Numbered from the stretch's first letter, positions 49,967 to 58,692 are shown. The stretch: DNA of 64,000 bases from Pseudomonas sp. (GCF_002796985.1 NZ_PEKX01000007.1:858284-922283), one strand, 5' to 3'. Notes: generated by a model not told the origin, from the sequence alone. Numbers and translations are program-made.

Positions 49967-51451
49967 ATGACCACAGTCCGCACCCGTATCGCGCCGTCTC
50001 CCACCGGCGACCCGCACGTCGGCACCGCGTATATCGCGCTGTTCAACCTCTGCTTCGCCCGCCAGCACGGCGGCCAGTTCATTCTGCGCATCGAGGACAC
50101 CGATCAGGTGCGCTCGACCCGCGAATCGGAACAGCAGATCTTCGACGCGCTGCGCTGGCTGGGTATCGAGTGGGACGAGGGCCCGGACGTCGGCGGCCCG
50201 CACGGCCCGTATCGGCAGAGCGAACGTGGCGCCATCTATAAGCAGTACAGCGATGAGCTGGTCGACAAAGGCCATGCTTTCCCCTGCTTCTGCTCCTCCG
50301 AGCGCCTCGACGCGCTGCGTGCCGAACAACAGGCGCGCAAGGAAACCCCGCGCTACGACGGCCACTGCATGCACCTTGCGAAAGAGGAATCGGCCAAGCG
50401 CATTGCTGCCGGCGAATCCCATGTGGTGCGCATGAAGGTGCCGACCGAGGGTGTCTGCGTGGTCCCGGACATGCTCCGTGGCGACGTGGAAATCCCGTGG
50501 GACCGCATGGACATGCAGGTGCTGATGAAGGCCGACGGGCTGCCCACCTACTTCCTCGCCAACGTGGTCGACGACCACCTGATGGGCATCACCCACGTCC
50601 TGCGCGGCGAAGAGTGGCTGCCCTCGGCGCCCAAGCTGATCAAGCTGTACGAGTATTTCGGTTGGGAACAGCCGGTGCTCTGCTACATGCCGCTGCTGCG
50701 CAACCCGGACAAGAGCAAGCTGTCCAAGCGCAAGAACCCCACCTCCATCACCTTCTACGAGCGCATGGGCCTGCTGCCCCAGGCGCTGCTGAACTACCTC
50801 GGCCGCATGGGCTGGTCCATGCCCGACGAGCGCGAGAAATTCAGCCTGGCGGAGATGATCGAACACTTCGACCTGTCCCGCGTGTCGCTGGGTGGTCCGA
50901 TCTTCGACATCGAGAAGCTCTCCTGGCTGAACGGCCAGTGGATTCGCGAACTGTCCGTCGAGGACTTCGCCAGGGAAGTGCAGAAGTGGGCGCTCAACCC
51001 CGAGTACCTGATGAAGATCGCTCCGCATGTGCAGGGCCGCGTGGAGAACTTCAGCCAGATCGCTCCGTTGGCCGGCTTCTTCTTCAGTGGCGGCGTGCAG
51101 CTGGACGCCAAACTGTTCGAACACAAGAAGCTTGACGCCACCCAGGTCCGCCAGGTCCTGCAACTGGTGCTGTGGAAGCTCGAAGCGCTGCGCCAGTGGG
51201 AAAAGGATCGCATCACTGCGACCATCCAGGCCGTGGCCGAGCATCTGGGCCTCAAGCTGCGTGACGTGATGCCGCTGATGTTCCCGGCCATCACCGGCCA
51301 GGTCAGCTCGGTGTCGGTGCTTGATGCCATGGAGATCCTCGGCGCTGACCTGTCGCGCTATCGCCTGCGCCAGGCCCTGGAGCTGCTGGGTGGTGCGTCG
51401 AAGAAGGAAGCCAAGGAGTGGGAAAAGATTCGCGACGCCATCGGCTCCTGA
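49967..51451 (+). CDS. gltX: Glutamyl-tRNA synthetase
   Basis: 494 residues from the ATG at 49967. Class I synthetase with the HIGH-like motif in APSPTGDPHVGTAYIALF and the KMSKS-like motif in DKSKLSKRKNPTSIT. The CFCSSERLDALRAEQ region contains the zinc-binding Cys pair. C-terminal helical domain binds the anticodon. A strong terminator follows, then a tRNA cluster that includes two tRNA-Glu genes, its own substrates. Confidence 0.98.
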   Translation: MTTVRTRIAPSPTGDPHVGTAYIALFNLCFARQHGGQFILRIEDTDQVRSTRESEQQIFDALRWLGIEWDEGPDVGGPHGPYRQSERGAIYKQYSDELVDKGHAFPCFCSSERLDALRAEQQARKETPRYDGHCMHLAKEESAKRIAAGESHVVRMKVPTEGVCVVPDMLRGDVEIPWDRMDMQVLMKADGLPTYFLANVVDDHLMGITHVLRGEEWLPSAPKLIKLYEYFGWEQPVLCYMPLLRNPDKSKLSKRKNPTSITFYERMGLLPQALLNYLGRMGWSMPDEREKFSLAEMIEHFDLSRVSLGGPIFDIEKLSWLNGQWIRELSVEDFAREVQKWALNPEYLMKIAPHVQGRVENFSQIAPLAGFFFSGGVQLDAKLFEHKKLDATQVRQVLQLVLWKLEALRQWEKDRITATIQAVAEHLGLKLRDVMPLMFPAITGQVSSVSVLDAMEILGADLSRYRLRQALELLGGASKKEAKEWEKIRDAIGS

Positions 51452-51470
51452 GTTCTTTCCTACACTAAAA

Positions 51471-51502
51471 AAGGCCGGGCGCTGCAAAGCGCCCGGCCTT
51501 TT
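51471..51502 (+). terminator. Intrinsic terminator of gltX
   Basis: Twelve-pair stem AAGGCCGGGCGC with GCGCCCGGCCTT around TGCAAA, ending in T-rich sequence and preceded by an A-run, so it may work in both directions. Confidence 0.93.
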
Positions 51503-51637
51503 CCTTGCCTGCGGCGGTGGTTGCGGCTGAGTCGGAGGAGGGGAGGCGAGCCGCGAATTTCGCTGGCCGGAAACGGGGGCGGTCACATAAGTGATTGTTC
51601 TGTGGGAGAAAAAAATTAGAGATCTGAAAAAATAGTG

Positions 51638-51666
51638 TTGACAGGGGTTCGTCCCGCCCCTAAGAT
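51638..51666 (+). promoter_or_regulatory. Sigma70 promoter of the tRNA cluster
   Basis: Perfect TTGACA (51638-51643), 17-base spacer and TAAGAT (51661-51666), then GC-rich GCGCCCC as the discriminator of a stringent promoter. An A-rich UP-element-like stretch (51609-51633) lies just upstream. Confidence 0.92.
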
Positions 51667-51732
51667 GCGCCCCGTTCCAGCGACGAACTGCACTGGCAGG
51701 ACGGAGCGGAACGGTAGATCCAGCGGTACTTT

Positions 51733-51808
<76 letters not shown>

Positions 51809-51876
51809 AATTCTTATGGACCAAGAGTCCAGTAAGTTTTGTCTGGTCCGGACAGAGCTTATATCGAAGGTTTTGC

Positions 51877-51952
51877 GTCCCCTTCGTCTAGTGGCCTAGG
51901 ACACCGCCCTTTCACGGCGGTAACAGGGGTTCGAGTCCCCTAGGGGACGCCA
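51877..51952 (+). tRNA. tRNA-Glu (anticodon TTC), copy 1
   Basis: 76 bases with CCA. Acceptor GTCCCCT with AGGGGAC, anticodon stem CCGCC and GGCGG around CTTTCAC. Identical to copy 2 at 52131. Confidence 0.97.
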
Positions 51953-51996
51953 CTATTCCAGCGACGATGCGTTCGCATCGTCAGCCAGAGTCATCT

Positions 51997-52072
<76 letters not shown>

Positions 52073-52130
52073 ATTTCCCAATCGGGATGAAGCCAGAATC
52101 CACCGCCTGGTGGGTTTCTTCGAAGGATAT

Positions 52131-52206
52131 GTCCCCTTCGTCTAGTGGCCTAGGACACCGCCCTTTCACGGCGGTAACAGGGGTTCGAGTCCCCTAGGGG
52201 ACGCCA
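52131..52206 (+). tRNA. tRNA-Glu (anticodon TTC), copy 2
   Basis: Same sequence as the copy at 51877. It ends the cluster; a terminator follows 25 bases downstream. Confidence 0.97.
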
Positions 52207-52230
52207 TTTTTATCGCTCTGCGATGCCTAT

Positions 52231-52260
52231 AGGGCCACTGAGACTTTCAGTGGCCCTTTT
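52231..52260 (+). terminator. Intrinsic terminator of the tRNA cluster
   Basis: Eleven-pair stem AGGGCCACTGA and TCAGTGGCCCT around GACTT, followed by TTT-G-TTTTTT. Confidence 0.95.
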
Positions 52261-52324
52261 GTTTTTTCTCCCTCCCGAAAATTTTCCTCCGACCAGTGGT
52301 CGCGCTTTCTGCTTGCCGATTTTT

Positions 52325-52352
52325 ATTATGAGAATAATATTCTCCACATAAT
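52325..52352. promoter_or_regulatory. Probable TetR operator (autoregulation)
   Basis: GAGAAT-AAT-ATTCTC is a perfect inner palindrome, enclosed by ATTATG and CATAAT. It lies in very AT-rich DNA 26 bases before the TetR start, where binding would block its own promoter and that of the following hydrolase gene. Confidence 0.6.
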
Positions 52353-52377
52353 ATTTTGTCCGAGCGAGAAGCCAGCC

Positions 52378-52917
52378 ATGAGCGACAAGAAAGCCCAGAC
52401 CCGCGAACGCATCCTTTCCGCCGCTACCAGCGCATTGCTGCAGCACGGGCCGGTCGGCCCCAGTGTGGGTGAGGTGATGTCGGCGGCGGGGCTGACGGTG
52501 GGTGGCTTCTATTCGCACTTCGAGAGCAAGGACGCGCTGATGCTGGAGGCCTTCCGCGAGTTGCTCGCCAAACGCCGGGAAGGGCTCAAGCGCTTTGACC
52601 CGCAATTGAGCTTTGCCGAGCGCCGCGCGCTGACCGCGCAGTTCTACCTGTCCCGCAAGCACCGTGATACCGAAGAGGACGGCTGCCCGATCCCCAGTTC
52701 GCTGAACGAAGTGGCCAACCTGCCGGAGGGCTTCCGCCAGACCCTGGAAGAGCACGTGGAGCTGATGGTGGCGGCGCTGGCCGGCCGCCCTGAGGAAATC
52801 GACACCGTGCTCAGCGACATGGCTTTGATGATTGGCGGACTGGCGCTGGCCCGTGCCTTGGGTAATGGCGACCTGTCCGACCGTGTCCTGCGTGCCGCAA
52901 AAAAAGCGGTGATCTGA
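52378..52917 (+). CDS. TetR-family transcriptional regulator
   Basis: 179 residues. N-terminal helix-turn-helix DKKAQTRERILSAATSALLQ and VGEVMSAAGLTVGGFYSHFE at residues 3-52, with the typical FYSHFESKDALMLEAF end. The C-terminal ligand domain (CPIPSSLNEVANLPEGFRQT) matches the AcrR/YcdC-like group of soft-metal or biocide regulators only loosely. It is 14 bp upstream of an alpha/beta hydrolase gene, forming a two-gene operon that likely answers to a substrate or product of the hydrolase. Confidence 0.9.
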   Translation: MSDKKAQTRERILSAATSALLQHGPVGPSVGEVMSAAGLTVGGFYSHFESKDALMLEAFRELLAKRREGLKRFDPQLSFAERRALTAQFYLSRKHRDTEEDGCPIPSSLNEVANLPEGFRQTLEEHVELMVAALAGRPEEIDTVLSDMALMIGGLALARALGNGDLSDRVLRAAKKAVI

Positions 52918-52931
52918 AGAGGTGCGTCAAA

Positions 52932-53771
52932 ATGAACAGTCTGAGCTGGGTTCGAGGAGTCAACGCCACCCTGGGTCGTGTGGCACCGCAATGGGCGGCG
53001 CAGCGCATGCGTCAGCTGTTCGTGACGCCCAACGAATACGCGCCGCGTGACTGGGAGCTGCCGCTGCTGGCCAGCTCTGAACGTGTCACCTTGCGCTTCG
53101 GCCTGTCCGCCCTGCGCTGGGGCGAGGGGCCGGCGGTGCTGCTGATGCACGGTTGGGAAGGGCGCCCCACCCAGTTCGCCACGCTGATCGAGAAGCTGGT
53201 GGGTGCCGGCTACGGGGTGATCGCTTTGGACGGTCCGGGGCATGGCCGCTCGCCCGGTCAGGAAGCGGACATCGTGCTGTTCGCCCGCGCCTTGCTGGAA
53301 GCGTCCAGCGAACTGCCTCCACTACGCGCCGTGATCGGCCATTCCATGGGCGGAGCCAGCGCGCTGCTAGCGACTCAAATGGGTCTGCGTACCGAGACGC
53401 TGGTGACCATCGGCGCGCCGAGCAATGTGCTGGGGGTTCTGCGTGGTTTCTCCAGGATGGTCGGCTTGCCGCCTGTGGCGCGCTCGCGCTTCATCCGCAT
53501 GATCGAAGGGCGCGCGGGGATCGCCGCCAAACAGCTGGACGTCGCGCGCTATCGGCTGGATTTTCCCGGCCTGGTGGTGCACGCCGAGGACGACAGGTAC
53601 GTGCGTGTGGGCGAGGCTGCGGCCATCCACGAGGCCTGGTCGCGCAGTCGCCTGCTGCGTCTGAAGGATGGCGGTCATCACCGGGTGCTGGCGGATGCAG
53701 CGGTCACCGAAGCCATTCTGGAGCTGCTGGAAGAGGTCGAGACGCCGCTACCCCTGGCGTTGGCTTCCTGA
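52932..53771 (+). CDS. Alpha/beta hydrolase in operon with TetR
   Basis: 279 residues. GAAGAGG precedes the ATG. Catalytic features: oxyanion motif VLLMHGWEGRPTQFATL, nucleophile elbow VIGHSMGGASALLATQ (GHSMGG), Asp in VVHAEDDRYVRVGE, and His in LKDGGHHRVLADAAV. The HGWEG motif is common in a hydrolase group of unknown substrate in proteobacteria. A terminator follows at 53790. Confidence 0.88.
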   Translation: MNSLSWVRGVNATLGRVAPQWAAQRMRQLFVTPNEYAPRDWELPLLASSERVTLRFGLSALRWGEGPAVLLMHGWEGRPTQFATLIEKLVGAGYGVIALDGPGHGRSPGQEADIVLFARALLEASSELPPLRAVIGHSMGGASALLATQMGLRTETLVTIGAPSNVLGVLRGFSRMVGLPPVARSRFIRMIEGRAGIAAKQLDVARYRLDFPGLVVHAEDDRYVRVGEAAAIHEAWSRSRLLRLKDGGHHRVLADAAVTEAILELLEEVETPLPLALAS

Positions 53772-53789
53772 GTCATTCACCCGCCTGAT

Positions 53790-53815
53790 AACGGCGGCTA
53801 CAAGCCGCCGTTTTC
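53790..53815 (+). terminator. Intrinsic terminator after the hydrolase gene
   Basis: Ten-pair stem AACGGCGGCT and AGCCGCCGTT around ACA, then TT-C-G-TTT. Confidence 0.88.
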
Positions 53816-53938
53816 GTTTCATGTTGGCCTGTTGCGGGTCGTCAGGCCCGGCGGCCTGGCGTAGACTTTCGGGCATTTCCGGCCGCCCCGGCCTGGGCGC
53901 GAGGTCTTGCGCACGCGGGTGGCCGACTGGGGGATTGC

Positions 53939-54589
53939 ATGAGTCTGTCGATGGATTGGGTGCTGCAACAGGCGCGCCCGGTCATGCCGGTGCTGGTGAT
54001 CGATGAGGTGGCGCTGGCCGGTGACCTGGCCCGCGCTTTGTACGACGGTGGTGTGCGGGTGCTGGAAGTGACCCTGCGCACGCCGCAGGCGCTGGACGCG
54101 GTGGCGGAGATTCGCCGCCAACTGCCGGAAATGATCGTCGGCGCCGGCACGCTGATCCACACCGAGCAGTTCCAGGAAGCCCGCGATGCCGGTGCGCAAT
54201 TCGCCGTCAGTCCTGGTTGCACGCCGCGCCTGGTGGCGGCGGCGGAAGACGCCAAGATGCCGTTCCTGCCGGGTGTGATGACGCCTTCCGAAGTGCTGGT
54301 GGCGCTGGAGTACGGCTACCGCTCACTGAAGCTGTTCCCGGCCGACGGCAACGCCGCGATCAAGATGCTCAAAAGCCTCAAGGCGCCCTTTGCCGGCATT
54401 CGCTTCTGCCCGACGGGCGGCATCACCCAGGAAAACCTGCTCAACGTGCTGCGCCTGCCCAATGTCGCCTGTGTCGGCGGCACCTGGATCGCACCCCCCA
54501 GCCTGGTGCGTGCTCGTGCCTGGGATCAGATCACTCAGTTGGCCGAAGAAGCGCGCGCGCTGGCCGCAAGCCTGGAGCATTCGGTATGA
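53939..54589 (+). CDS. KDPG-aldolase family protein (second copy)
   Basis: 216 residues. Same fold and catalytic residues as Eda at 29369: Glu in LEVTLRTPQ, VGAGTLIHTEQF, SPGCTPRLV, Lys in RSLKLFPADG and RFCPTGGI. It is clearly diverged in sequence (for example GNAAIKMLKSLKAPF against AGGVEALKAFGGPF), so it is an old paralogue rather than a recent copy. Possible substrates are KDPG, KDPGal or 4-hydroxy-2-oxoglutarate. The stop overlaps the thioesterase start. In PAO1 a comparable gene lies near gltX (from memory). Confidence 0.88.
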   Translation: MSLSMDWVLQQARPVMPVLVIDEVALAGDLARALYDGGVRVLEVTLRTPQALDAVAEIRRQLPEMIVGAGTLIHTEQFQEARDAGAQFAVSPGCTPRLVAAAEDAKMPFLPGVMTPSEVLVALEYGYRSLKLFPADGNAAIKMLKSLKAPFAGIRFCPTGGITQENLLNVLRLPNVACVGGTWIAPPSLVRARAWDQITQLAEEARALAASLEHSV

Positions 54590-55041
54590 GCTGGCAGTTG
54601 CCCGATCCATTCGTCATCGATATCGAAGTCAAGGCCGAGGACATTGATGGCCTCGGCCACGCCAACAATGCGGTCTATGTGAGCTGGCTGGAGCGCTGTG
54701 CCTGGCGCCACTCCCAGAGCCTGGGCCTGGACCTGGCCGAGTACCGTCGCCTGGACCGCGCCATGGCCGTGGTGCGCCACGAGGTGGACTACCTGGCGGC
54801 CGCATACGAGGGTGAGCAGCTGCAGCTGGGCACCTGGATCGTCGAATCCGACCAGCGCCTGAAGATGACCCGTCACTTCCAGCTGGTGCGCCCCGCCGAC
54901 GCACTGACCCTGCTGCGCGCGCAAACCACCTTCGTCTGCATCGAACTGTCCAGCGGCAAGCCCAAGCGCATGCCGGTGGAGTTCATCGAGGGCTACGGCC
55001 GCGCGCTGCTCGCCCCGGAGACCGTGGCCGCCGGCGCGTGA
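54586..55041 (+). CDS. Acyl-CoA thioesterase (4-hydroxybenzoyl-CoA thioesterase fold)
   Basis: 151 residues from the ATG that overlaps the aldolase stop (ATGA). Hot-dog fold with the catalytic stretch DGLGHANNAVYVSWLERCAW near residue 22, then MAVVRHEVDYLAAAYEGEQL and TTFVCIELSSGKPKRMP. YbgC/FadM-like enzymes hydrolyse acyl-CoA esters. Translation is coupled to the aldolase; a shared pathway is not obvious. Confidence 0.88.
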   Translation: MSWQLPDPFVIDIEVKAEDIDGLGHANNAVYVSWLERCAWRHSQSLGLDLAEYRRLDRAMAVVRHEVDYLAAAYEGEQLQLGTWIVESDQRLKMTRHFQLVRPADALTLLRAQTTFVCIELSSGKPKRMPVEFIEGYGRALLAPETVAAGA

Positions 55042-55117
55042 TCCGTCGTGCCGCGCTTTTCCCGGCGCGGCGCATTCCCTACAATCCGCGGCCTTTGCCA
55101 TAGCCCGAGATTCTCCC

Positions 55118-56077
55118 GTGCAGATCGCCCTGGCCCCGATGGAGGGTCTGGTAGATGACATCCTCCGCGATGTGCTGACCCGCGTCGGCGGCATCGACTG
55201 GTGCGTCACCGAATTCATCCGTATCAATGACCGGCTGCTGCCGCCGTCGTCCTTCCTGGCGCTCGCCCCGGAACTGGCGCACGGCAGCCGTACCCGCGCC
55301 GGCGTGCCGATGCGCGTTCAACTGCTCGGATCGGATCCGCAGCTGCTGGCGGAAAACGCCGTGCAGGCCTGCGAGCTGGGCGCCCCGGTGATCGACCTGA
55401 ACTTCGGCTGCCCGGCCAAGACGGTGAACCGCTCCCGTGGCGGCGCGGTGCTGTTGAAAGAGCCCGAGCTGATGTTCAGCATCATCGAGGCGGTGCGCCG
55501 CGCCGTGCCCGCGCACATTCCGGTGACCTCGAAGATGCGCCTGGGCTATGACAGCCCGGACGGCGCCATCGACTGCGCCCGCGCCCTGGCCGATGCCGGC
55601 TCCGCCCATGTGGTGGTGCACGCGCGGACCAAGGCCGACGGCTACAAGCCGCCGGCGCATTGGGAGTGGGTGGCGAAAGTGGCCGATGCGGTGAAGGTGC
55701 CGGTGTTCGCCAATGGCGAAGTCTGGACGCTGGAGGATTACCACCGTTGCCGCTCCATCAGTGGGGTGGCGGACATCATGCTCGGTCGCGGGCTGGTCTC
55801 CCGCCCGGACCTCGCCCGGCAGATCGCCGCCTGGCGCGATGGCCGCGAGGTGGTACCGATGCCCTGGTCGGAAGTGCGCGTACTGCTCGACGACTTCTGG
55901 CGCCAGGCCCGGCGCAAGCTGGCGCCGCGCTATGCACCGGGGCGCTTGAAGCAATGGCTGGGGATGCTCACGCGCAGTTATCCCGAAGCCGTGGAGCTGT
56001 TCGCCCAGGTGCGCCGCGAGCATGACTGCGACGTGCTGGACCGGATGCTGCAGGTTGAAATCGAGGCCGCTGCCTGA
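55118..56077 (+). CDS. dusC: tRNA-dihydrouridine(16) synthase DusC
   Basis: 319 residues with GTG start (MQIALAPMEGLVDDILRDVL). FMN-binding TIM barrel with LNFGCPAKTVNRSRGGAVLL, which carries the catalytic Cys, VTSKMRLGYDSPDGAI, VVHARTKADGY and IMLGRGLVSRPDL. The length and C-terminal RKLAPRYAPGRLKQWLGML agree with DusC, which modifies U16 of tRNA. A GC-rich hairpin without T-run precedes it. Confidence 0.92.
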   Translation: MQIALAPMEGLVDDILRDVLTRVGGIDWCVTEFIRINDRLLPPSSFLALAPELAHGSRTRAGVPMRVQLLGSDPQLLAENAVQACELGAPVIDLNFGCPAKTVNRSRGGAVLLKEPELMFSIIEAVRRAVPAHIPVTSKMRLGYDSPDGAIDCARALADAGSAHVVVHARTKADGYKPPAHWEWVAKVADAVKVPVFANGEVWTLEDYHRCRSISGVADIMLGRGLVSRPDLARQIAAWRDGREVVPMPWSEVRVLLDDFWRQARRKLAPRYAPGRLKQWLGMLTRSYPEAVELFAQVRREHDCDVLDRMLQVEIEAAA

Positions 56078-56092
56078 CTCCGTACCGCTCTT

Positions 56093-56173
56093 CGTAGGAG
56101 CGAGCTTGCTCGCGAACAGGTCAACCGGCTGAAGTCGCTGTCTGGACGCTTCGCGAGCAAGCTCGCTCCTACA
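56093..56173. repeat. REPIN: inverted pair of REP elements
   Basis: CGTAGGAGCGAGCTTGCTCG and TTCGCGAGCAAGCTCGCTCC enclose about 30 bases between dusC and the convergent SDR gene. Same family as at 18342 and 46195. Confidence 0.9.
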
Positions 56174-56199
56174 AAAGCGTGGTCCGTGACAACGCCGAA

Positions 56200-56946
56200 T
56201 CAGCGCCCGCCGCTGACATCGACGAAACCGCCGGTGCTGTAGCTGGACTCGTCCGAGGCGAGGAACAGGATCGCCCGCGCCACTTCTTCCGCCTCACCGC
56301 CCCGGCCCAGGGGAATCGCCGATTGCAGGCGCGCCACCCGTCCTGGTTCGCCACCGCTGGCGTGGATTTCGGTGTTGATCAGCCCCGGTCGCACCGCATT
56401 CACGCGGATGCCGTCTGCCGCCACTTCCTTGGCCAGGCCGATGGTCAGGCTGTCCACCGCGCCCTTGGCAGCGGCGTAGTCGATGTACTCGTTGGGCGAA
56501 CCCAGGCGCGAGGCCATGGAGGAGACATTGACGATGCTCCCGCCTTCGCCGCCATGCTTGCGGGCCATGCGCTTCACTGCCTCGCGGCAGCAGAGGAAGG
56601 TGCCGGTGACGTTCACCGCGAAGACTCGCTGCAGGCGCGCTATGTCCATGTCTTCCAGGCGCATCTGGCGTTCCAGGATGCCGGCGTTGTTCACCAGTAC
56701 GTCGAGGCGGCCGAAGGCTTCGTCGACTTCGCGGAACAGCCGTAGCACGTCTTCCTCGTTCGCTACGTCGGCAGCGAAGGCGCGCGCCTTCCCACCATTG
56801 GCTGTGATCTGCGCGACCAGCGCCTCGGCTGCTTCACGTTCGCGGCGGTAGTTGATTGCCACGGCGAAGCCGCGCTCAGCGGCGAGCAGCGCGGTGGCGG
56901 CACCGATGCCGCGACTGGCGCCGGTGATCAACATGACCTTGTGCAT
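56200..56946 (-). CDS. Short-chain dehydrogenase/reductase
   Basis: 248 residues from the ATG at 56946, preceded by AGGAAG. Motifs: MLITGASRGIGAATALLAAE, VNNAGI, active Ser in VNVSSMASRLGSPNEYID, YXXXK in YAAAKGAVDSLT, and the end IRVNAVRPGLINTEIHA. A classical NAD(P)-dependent SDR similar to FabG or glucose dehydrogenase-like enzymes; substrate unknown. It is divergent from ibpA; the sigma32 promoter of ibpA lies just upstream of its start. Confidence 0.9.
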   Translation of the reverse strand: MHKVMLITGASRGIGAATALLAAERGFAVAINYRREREAAEALVAQITANGGKARAFAADVANEEDVLRLFREVDEAFGRLDVLVNNAGILERQMRLEDMDIARLQRVFAVNVTGTFLCCREAVKRMARKHGGEGGSIVNVSSMASRLGSPNEYIDYAAAKGAVDSLTIGLAKEVAADGIRVNAVRPGLINTEIHASGGEPGRVARLQSAIPLGRGGEAEEVARAILFLASDESSYSTGGFVDVSGGR

Positions 56947-56973
56947 GGAGAATCTTCCTGTGGCAAAGGGGGG

Positions 56974-57001
56974 CTTGAAATAATTTTGGGCAGCCCAATC
57001 T
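56974..57001 (+). promoter_or_regulatory. Sigma32 heat-shock promoter of ibpA
   Basis: CTTGAA (56974-56979), a 14-base spacer, then CCCAATCT (56994-57001), close to the sigma32 consensus CTTGAA-N13-15-CCCCATNT. Transcription would start near 57008. Confidence 0.85.
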
Positions 57002-57009
57002 ATGTTCCT

Positions 57010-57093
57010 GCGGGAGGCCGAAGTCGGGTCCCGCAGCGGAGTTCTGATGTCAGGCTCCAGATCATACCTTGCTGAAAATTTCAGGAGATTCGC
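57010..57093 (+). promoter_or_regulatory. ROSE-type RNA thermometer in the ibpA leader
   Basis: The last hairpin pairs CTGAA (57072-57076) with TTCAG (57080-57084), then opposes G57071 to G57085 and T57070 to A57086. This TTGCT against AGGAG arrangement with a G-G pair is the mark of ROSE elements and hides the ribosome site AGGAG (57083-57087) until heat opens it. Similar leaders are known for ibpA in pseudomonads. Confidence 0.8.
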
Positions 57094-57540
57094 ATGAGCA
57101 ACGTCCTTTCCCTCGCCCCGCTGTTCCGCCAGTCCGTCGGTTTCGATCGTTTCAACGATCTGTTCGAGTCCGCCCTGCGCAGTGAAAGCGGCAGTTCCTA
57201 CCCGCCCTACAACGTCGAGAAGCATGGTGACGACCAGTACCGCATCGTCATCGCCGCTGCCGGCCTGCAGGAGGAAGACCTGGAGCTGCAAGTGGAGCGC
57301 GGCGTGCTGACCGTCAATGGCGGCAAGCGCGAAAAGGCTTCCGAGAACGTTACCTACCTGCACCAGGGCATCGCCCAGCGCGCCTTCAAGCTGTCGTTCC
57401 GCCTCGCCGACCACATCGAGGTACAGGGCGCGCAGTTGAAGAATGGGCTGCTCAGCGTCGAGCTGGTACGCATCGTTCCGGAAGAAGCCAAGCCCAAGCG
57501 GATCGCCATCAACGGCCAGACCCCGGCCATCGAAGGCTAA
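57094..57540 (+). CDS. ibpA: Small heat-shock protein IbpA (Hsp20)
   Basis: 148 residues. Alpha-crystallin domain: YPPYNVEKHGDDQYRIVIAA near residue 36, LQVERGVLTVNGGKREK, TYLHQGIAQRAFKLSFRLAD and GLLSVELVRIVPEEAKPKRI, with the N-terminal LFRQSVGFDRFNDLF. It holds unfolded proteins for DnaK and ClpB. Control is double: a sigma32 promoter and a ROSE thermometer. A strong terminator follows. Confidence 0.96.
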   Translation: MSNVLSLAPLFRQSVGFDRFNDLFESALRSESGSSYPPYNVEKHGDDQYRIVIAAAGLQEEDLELQVERGVLTVNGGKREKASENVTYLHQGIAQRAFKLSFRLADHIEVQGAQLKNGLLSVELVRIVPEEAKPKRIAINGQTPAIEG

Positions 57541-57578
57541 GCAGTGTCCCGGCGTTAGCCGGACCGTAGTCGCAAAGC

Positions 57579-57612
57579 AAAACGCCCGTCTCGCAAGAGA
57601 CGGGCGTTTTTG
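57579..57612 (+). terminator. Intrinsic terminator of ibpA
   Basis: Fourteen-pair stem AAAACGCCCGTCTC and GAGACGGGCGTTTT around GCAA, then T. A-run at the left makes it likely bidirectional, also ending the convergent YkvI gene. Confidence 0.94.
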
Positions 57613-57624
57613 TTCGTGCGTCGA

Positions 57625-58692
57625 TCAGGCCTTCTGCTGGTCGGGCGACGGCGCCGAGCGGTTGCGCCACCAGGCGAAGATGATCGCCGCCATCAGCACG
57701 AAGCCCAGGTAACCCATGGCCGGATAGACCAGGCCCACCAGCTTGACGAAGCCCACCTGGCTGGCGATGAAGGCGAGTACCACCGCGACCACGGTCGCCA
57801 CGCGGAAGGGCACGCCGTAGGCGGCGCAGCGCGCGGCCAGGGTGTAGGCGAAACCGCTGGTGGTGCAGTACAGCTTCACCAGCAGCAGGGCCAGCATCAC
57901 ATCGCCGAACCACGGGGCGATGTTGTTGCTCAGCAGCAGCGTGGGAATGGCGCTGCCGCCGATCACGTCGATCTGCACCAGCATCACCAGGGCCATGGCC
58001 AGGATCAGCACGCCCACGCCGATGCCGCCGAACACGCCGCCCATTGCCGCAGTGCGCAGGTTCGCCACGCTGCCGCCCATCACCACCACTGCCGCCGCGG
58101 TGGCGGCGACGTTGTAGGAGACGTACAGCAGCGCGCCGAGCAGCCAGTTGGGCGCCGGGTGTGGCACCGCCAGGGCAATCTGCTCCAGCTCCGCCAGCGG
58201 CTTCTGGATATGCGTCAGCGCGTAGACGGCGATGATCGCCACGATGACCATCAGCACCGGAGTGATCAGGCTCATCAGGGTGATCACCCGCTTCAGGCCC
58301 AGGCACACGGTGATGACGGTCAGCACACCGAGGACAATGCCGCCGATGGAGTGGCCGATGCCCAGTTGCTGCTCGAAGGAGGAGTTGGCACCGGCGAACA
58401 TCACCACCATGGTGCCGAACAGGAAGAAGGTCAGCATCAGGTCGACGACGCGGCCCAGCGGCTTGCCACAGATGTACTCCATGGCTTCCTTGTGCGACTG
58501 GGTCTGCAGGCGGCTGCCGATCTGGTAGAGGTTCATCAGCAGGAAGGCGAACAGCGCCAGCGCCACCACCGCGCCGGCCAGGCCCATGATGCCGAAGCCG
58601 CCGAAGAACTGGAGGATCTCCTGGCCCGAGGCGAAGCCGACGCCCACCACCAGGCCGATGTATGCCCCGCCGAGCTTGAGACTGGTTTTCAT
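57625..58692 (-). CDS. YkvI-family membrane transporter
   Basis: 355 residues with about ten hydrophobic segments. It begins SLKLGGAYIGLVVGVGFASG, a glycine-rich first helix of the amino acid/sodium symporter type, followed by QEILQFFGGFGIMGLAGAVV and VFGGIGVGVLILAMALVML. YkvI proteins are poorly studied members of the LeuT-like superfamily. The gene is just downstream of RidA and an amine oxidase on the same strand, which suggests an amino-acid-related substrate. This is an inference from context. Confidence 0.75.
   Translation of the reverse strand: MKTSLKLGGAYIGLVVGVGFASGQEILQFFGGFGIMGLAGAVVALALFAFLLMNLYQIGSRLQTQSHKEAMEYICGKPLGRVVDLMLTFFLFGTMVVMFAGANSSFEQQLGIGHSIGGIVLGVLTVITVCLGLKRVITLMSLITPVLMVIVAIIAVYALTHIQKPLAELEQIALAVPHPAPNWLLGALLYVSYNVAATAAAVVVMGGSVANLRTAAMGGVFGGIGVGVLILAMALVMLVQIDVIGGSAIPTLLLSNNIAPWFGDVMLALLLVKLYCTTSGFAYTLAARCAAYGVPFRVATVVAVVLAFIASQVGFVKLVGLVYPAMGYLGFVLMAAIIFAWWRNRSAPSPDQQKA

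Noticed and set aside
49934..51586. A 550-codon open frame opposite gltX
   Set aside because: Antisense shadow of gltX with no domain; gltX is complete on the plus strand.
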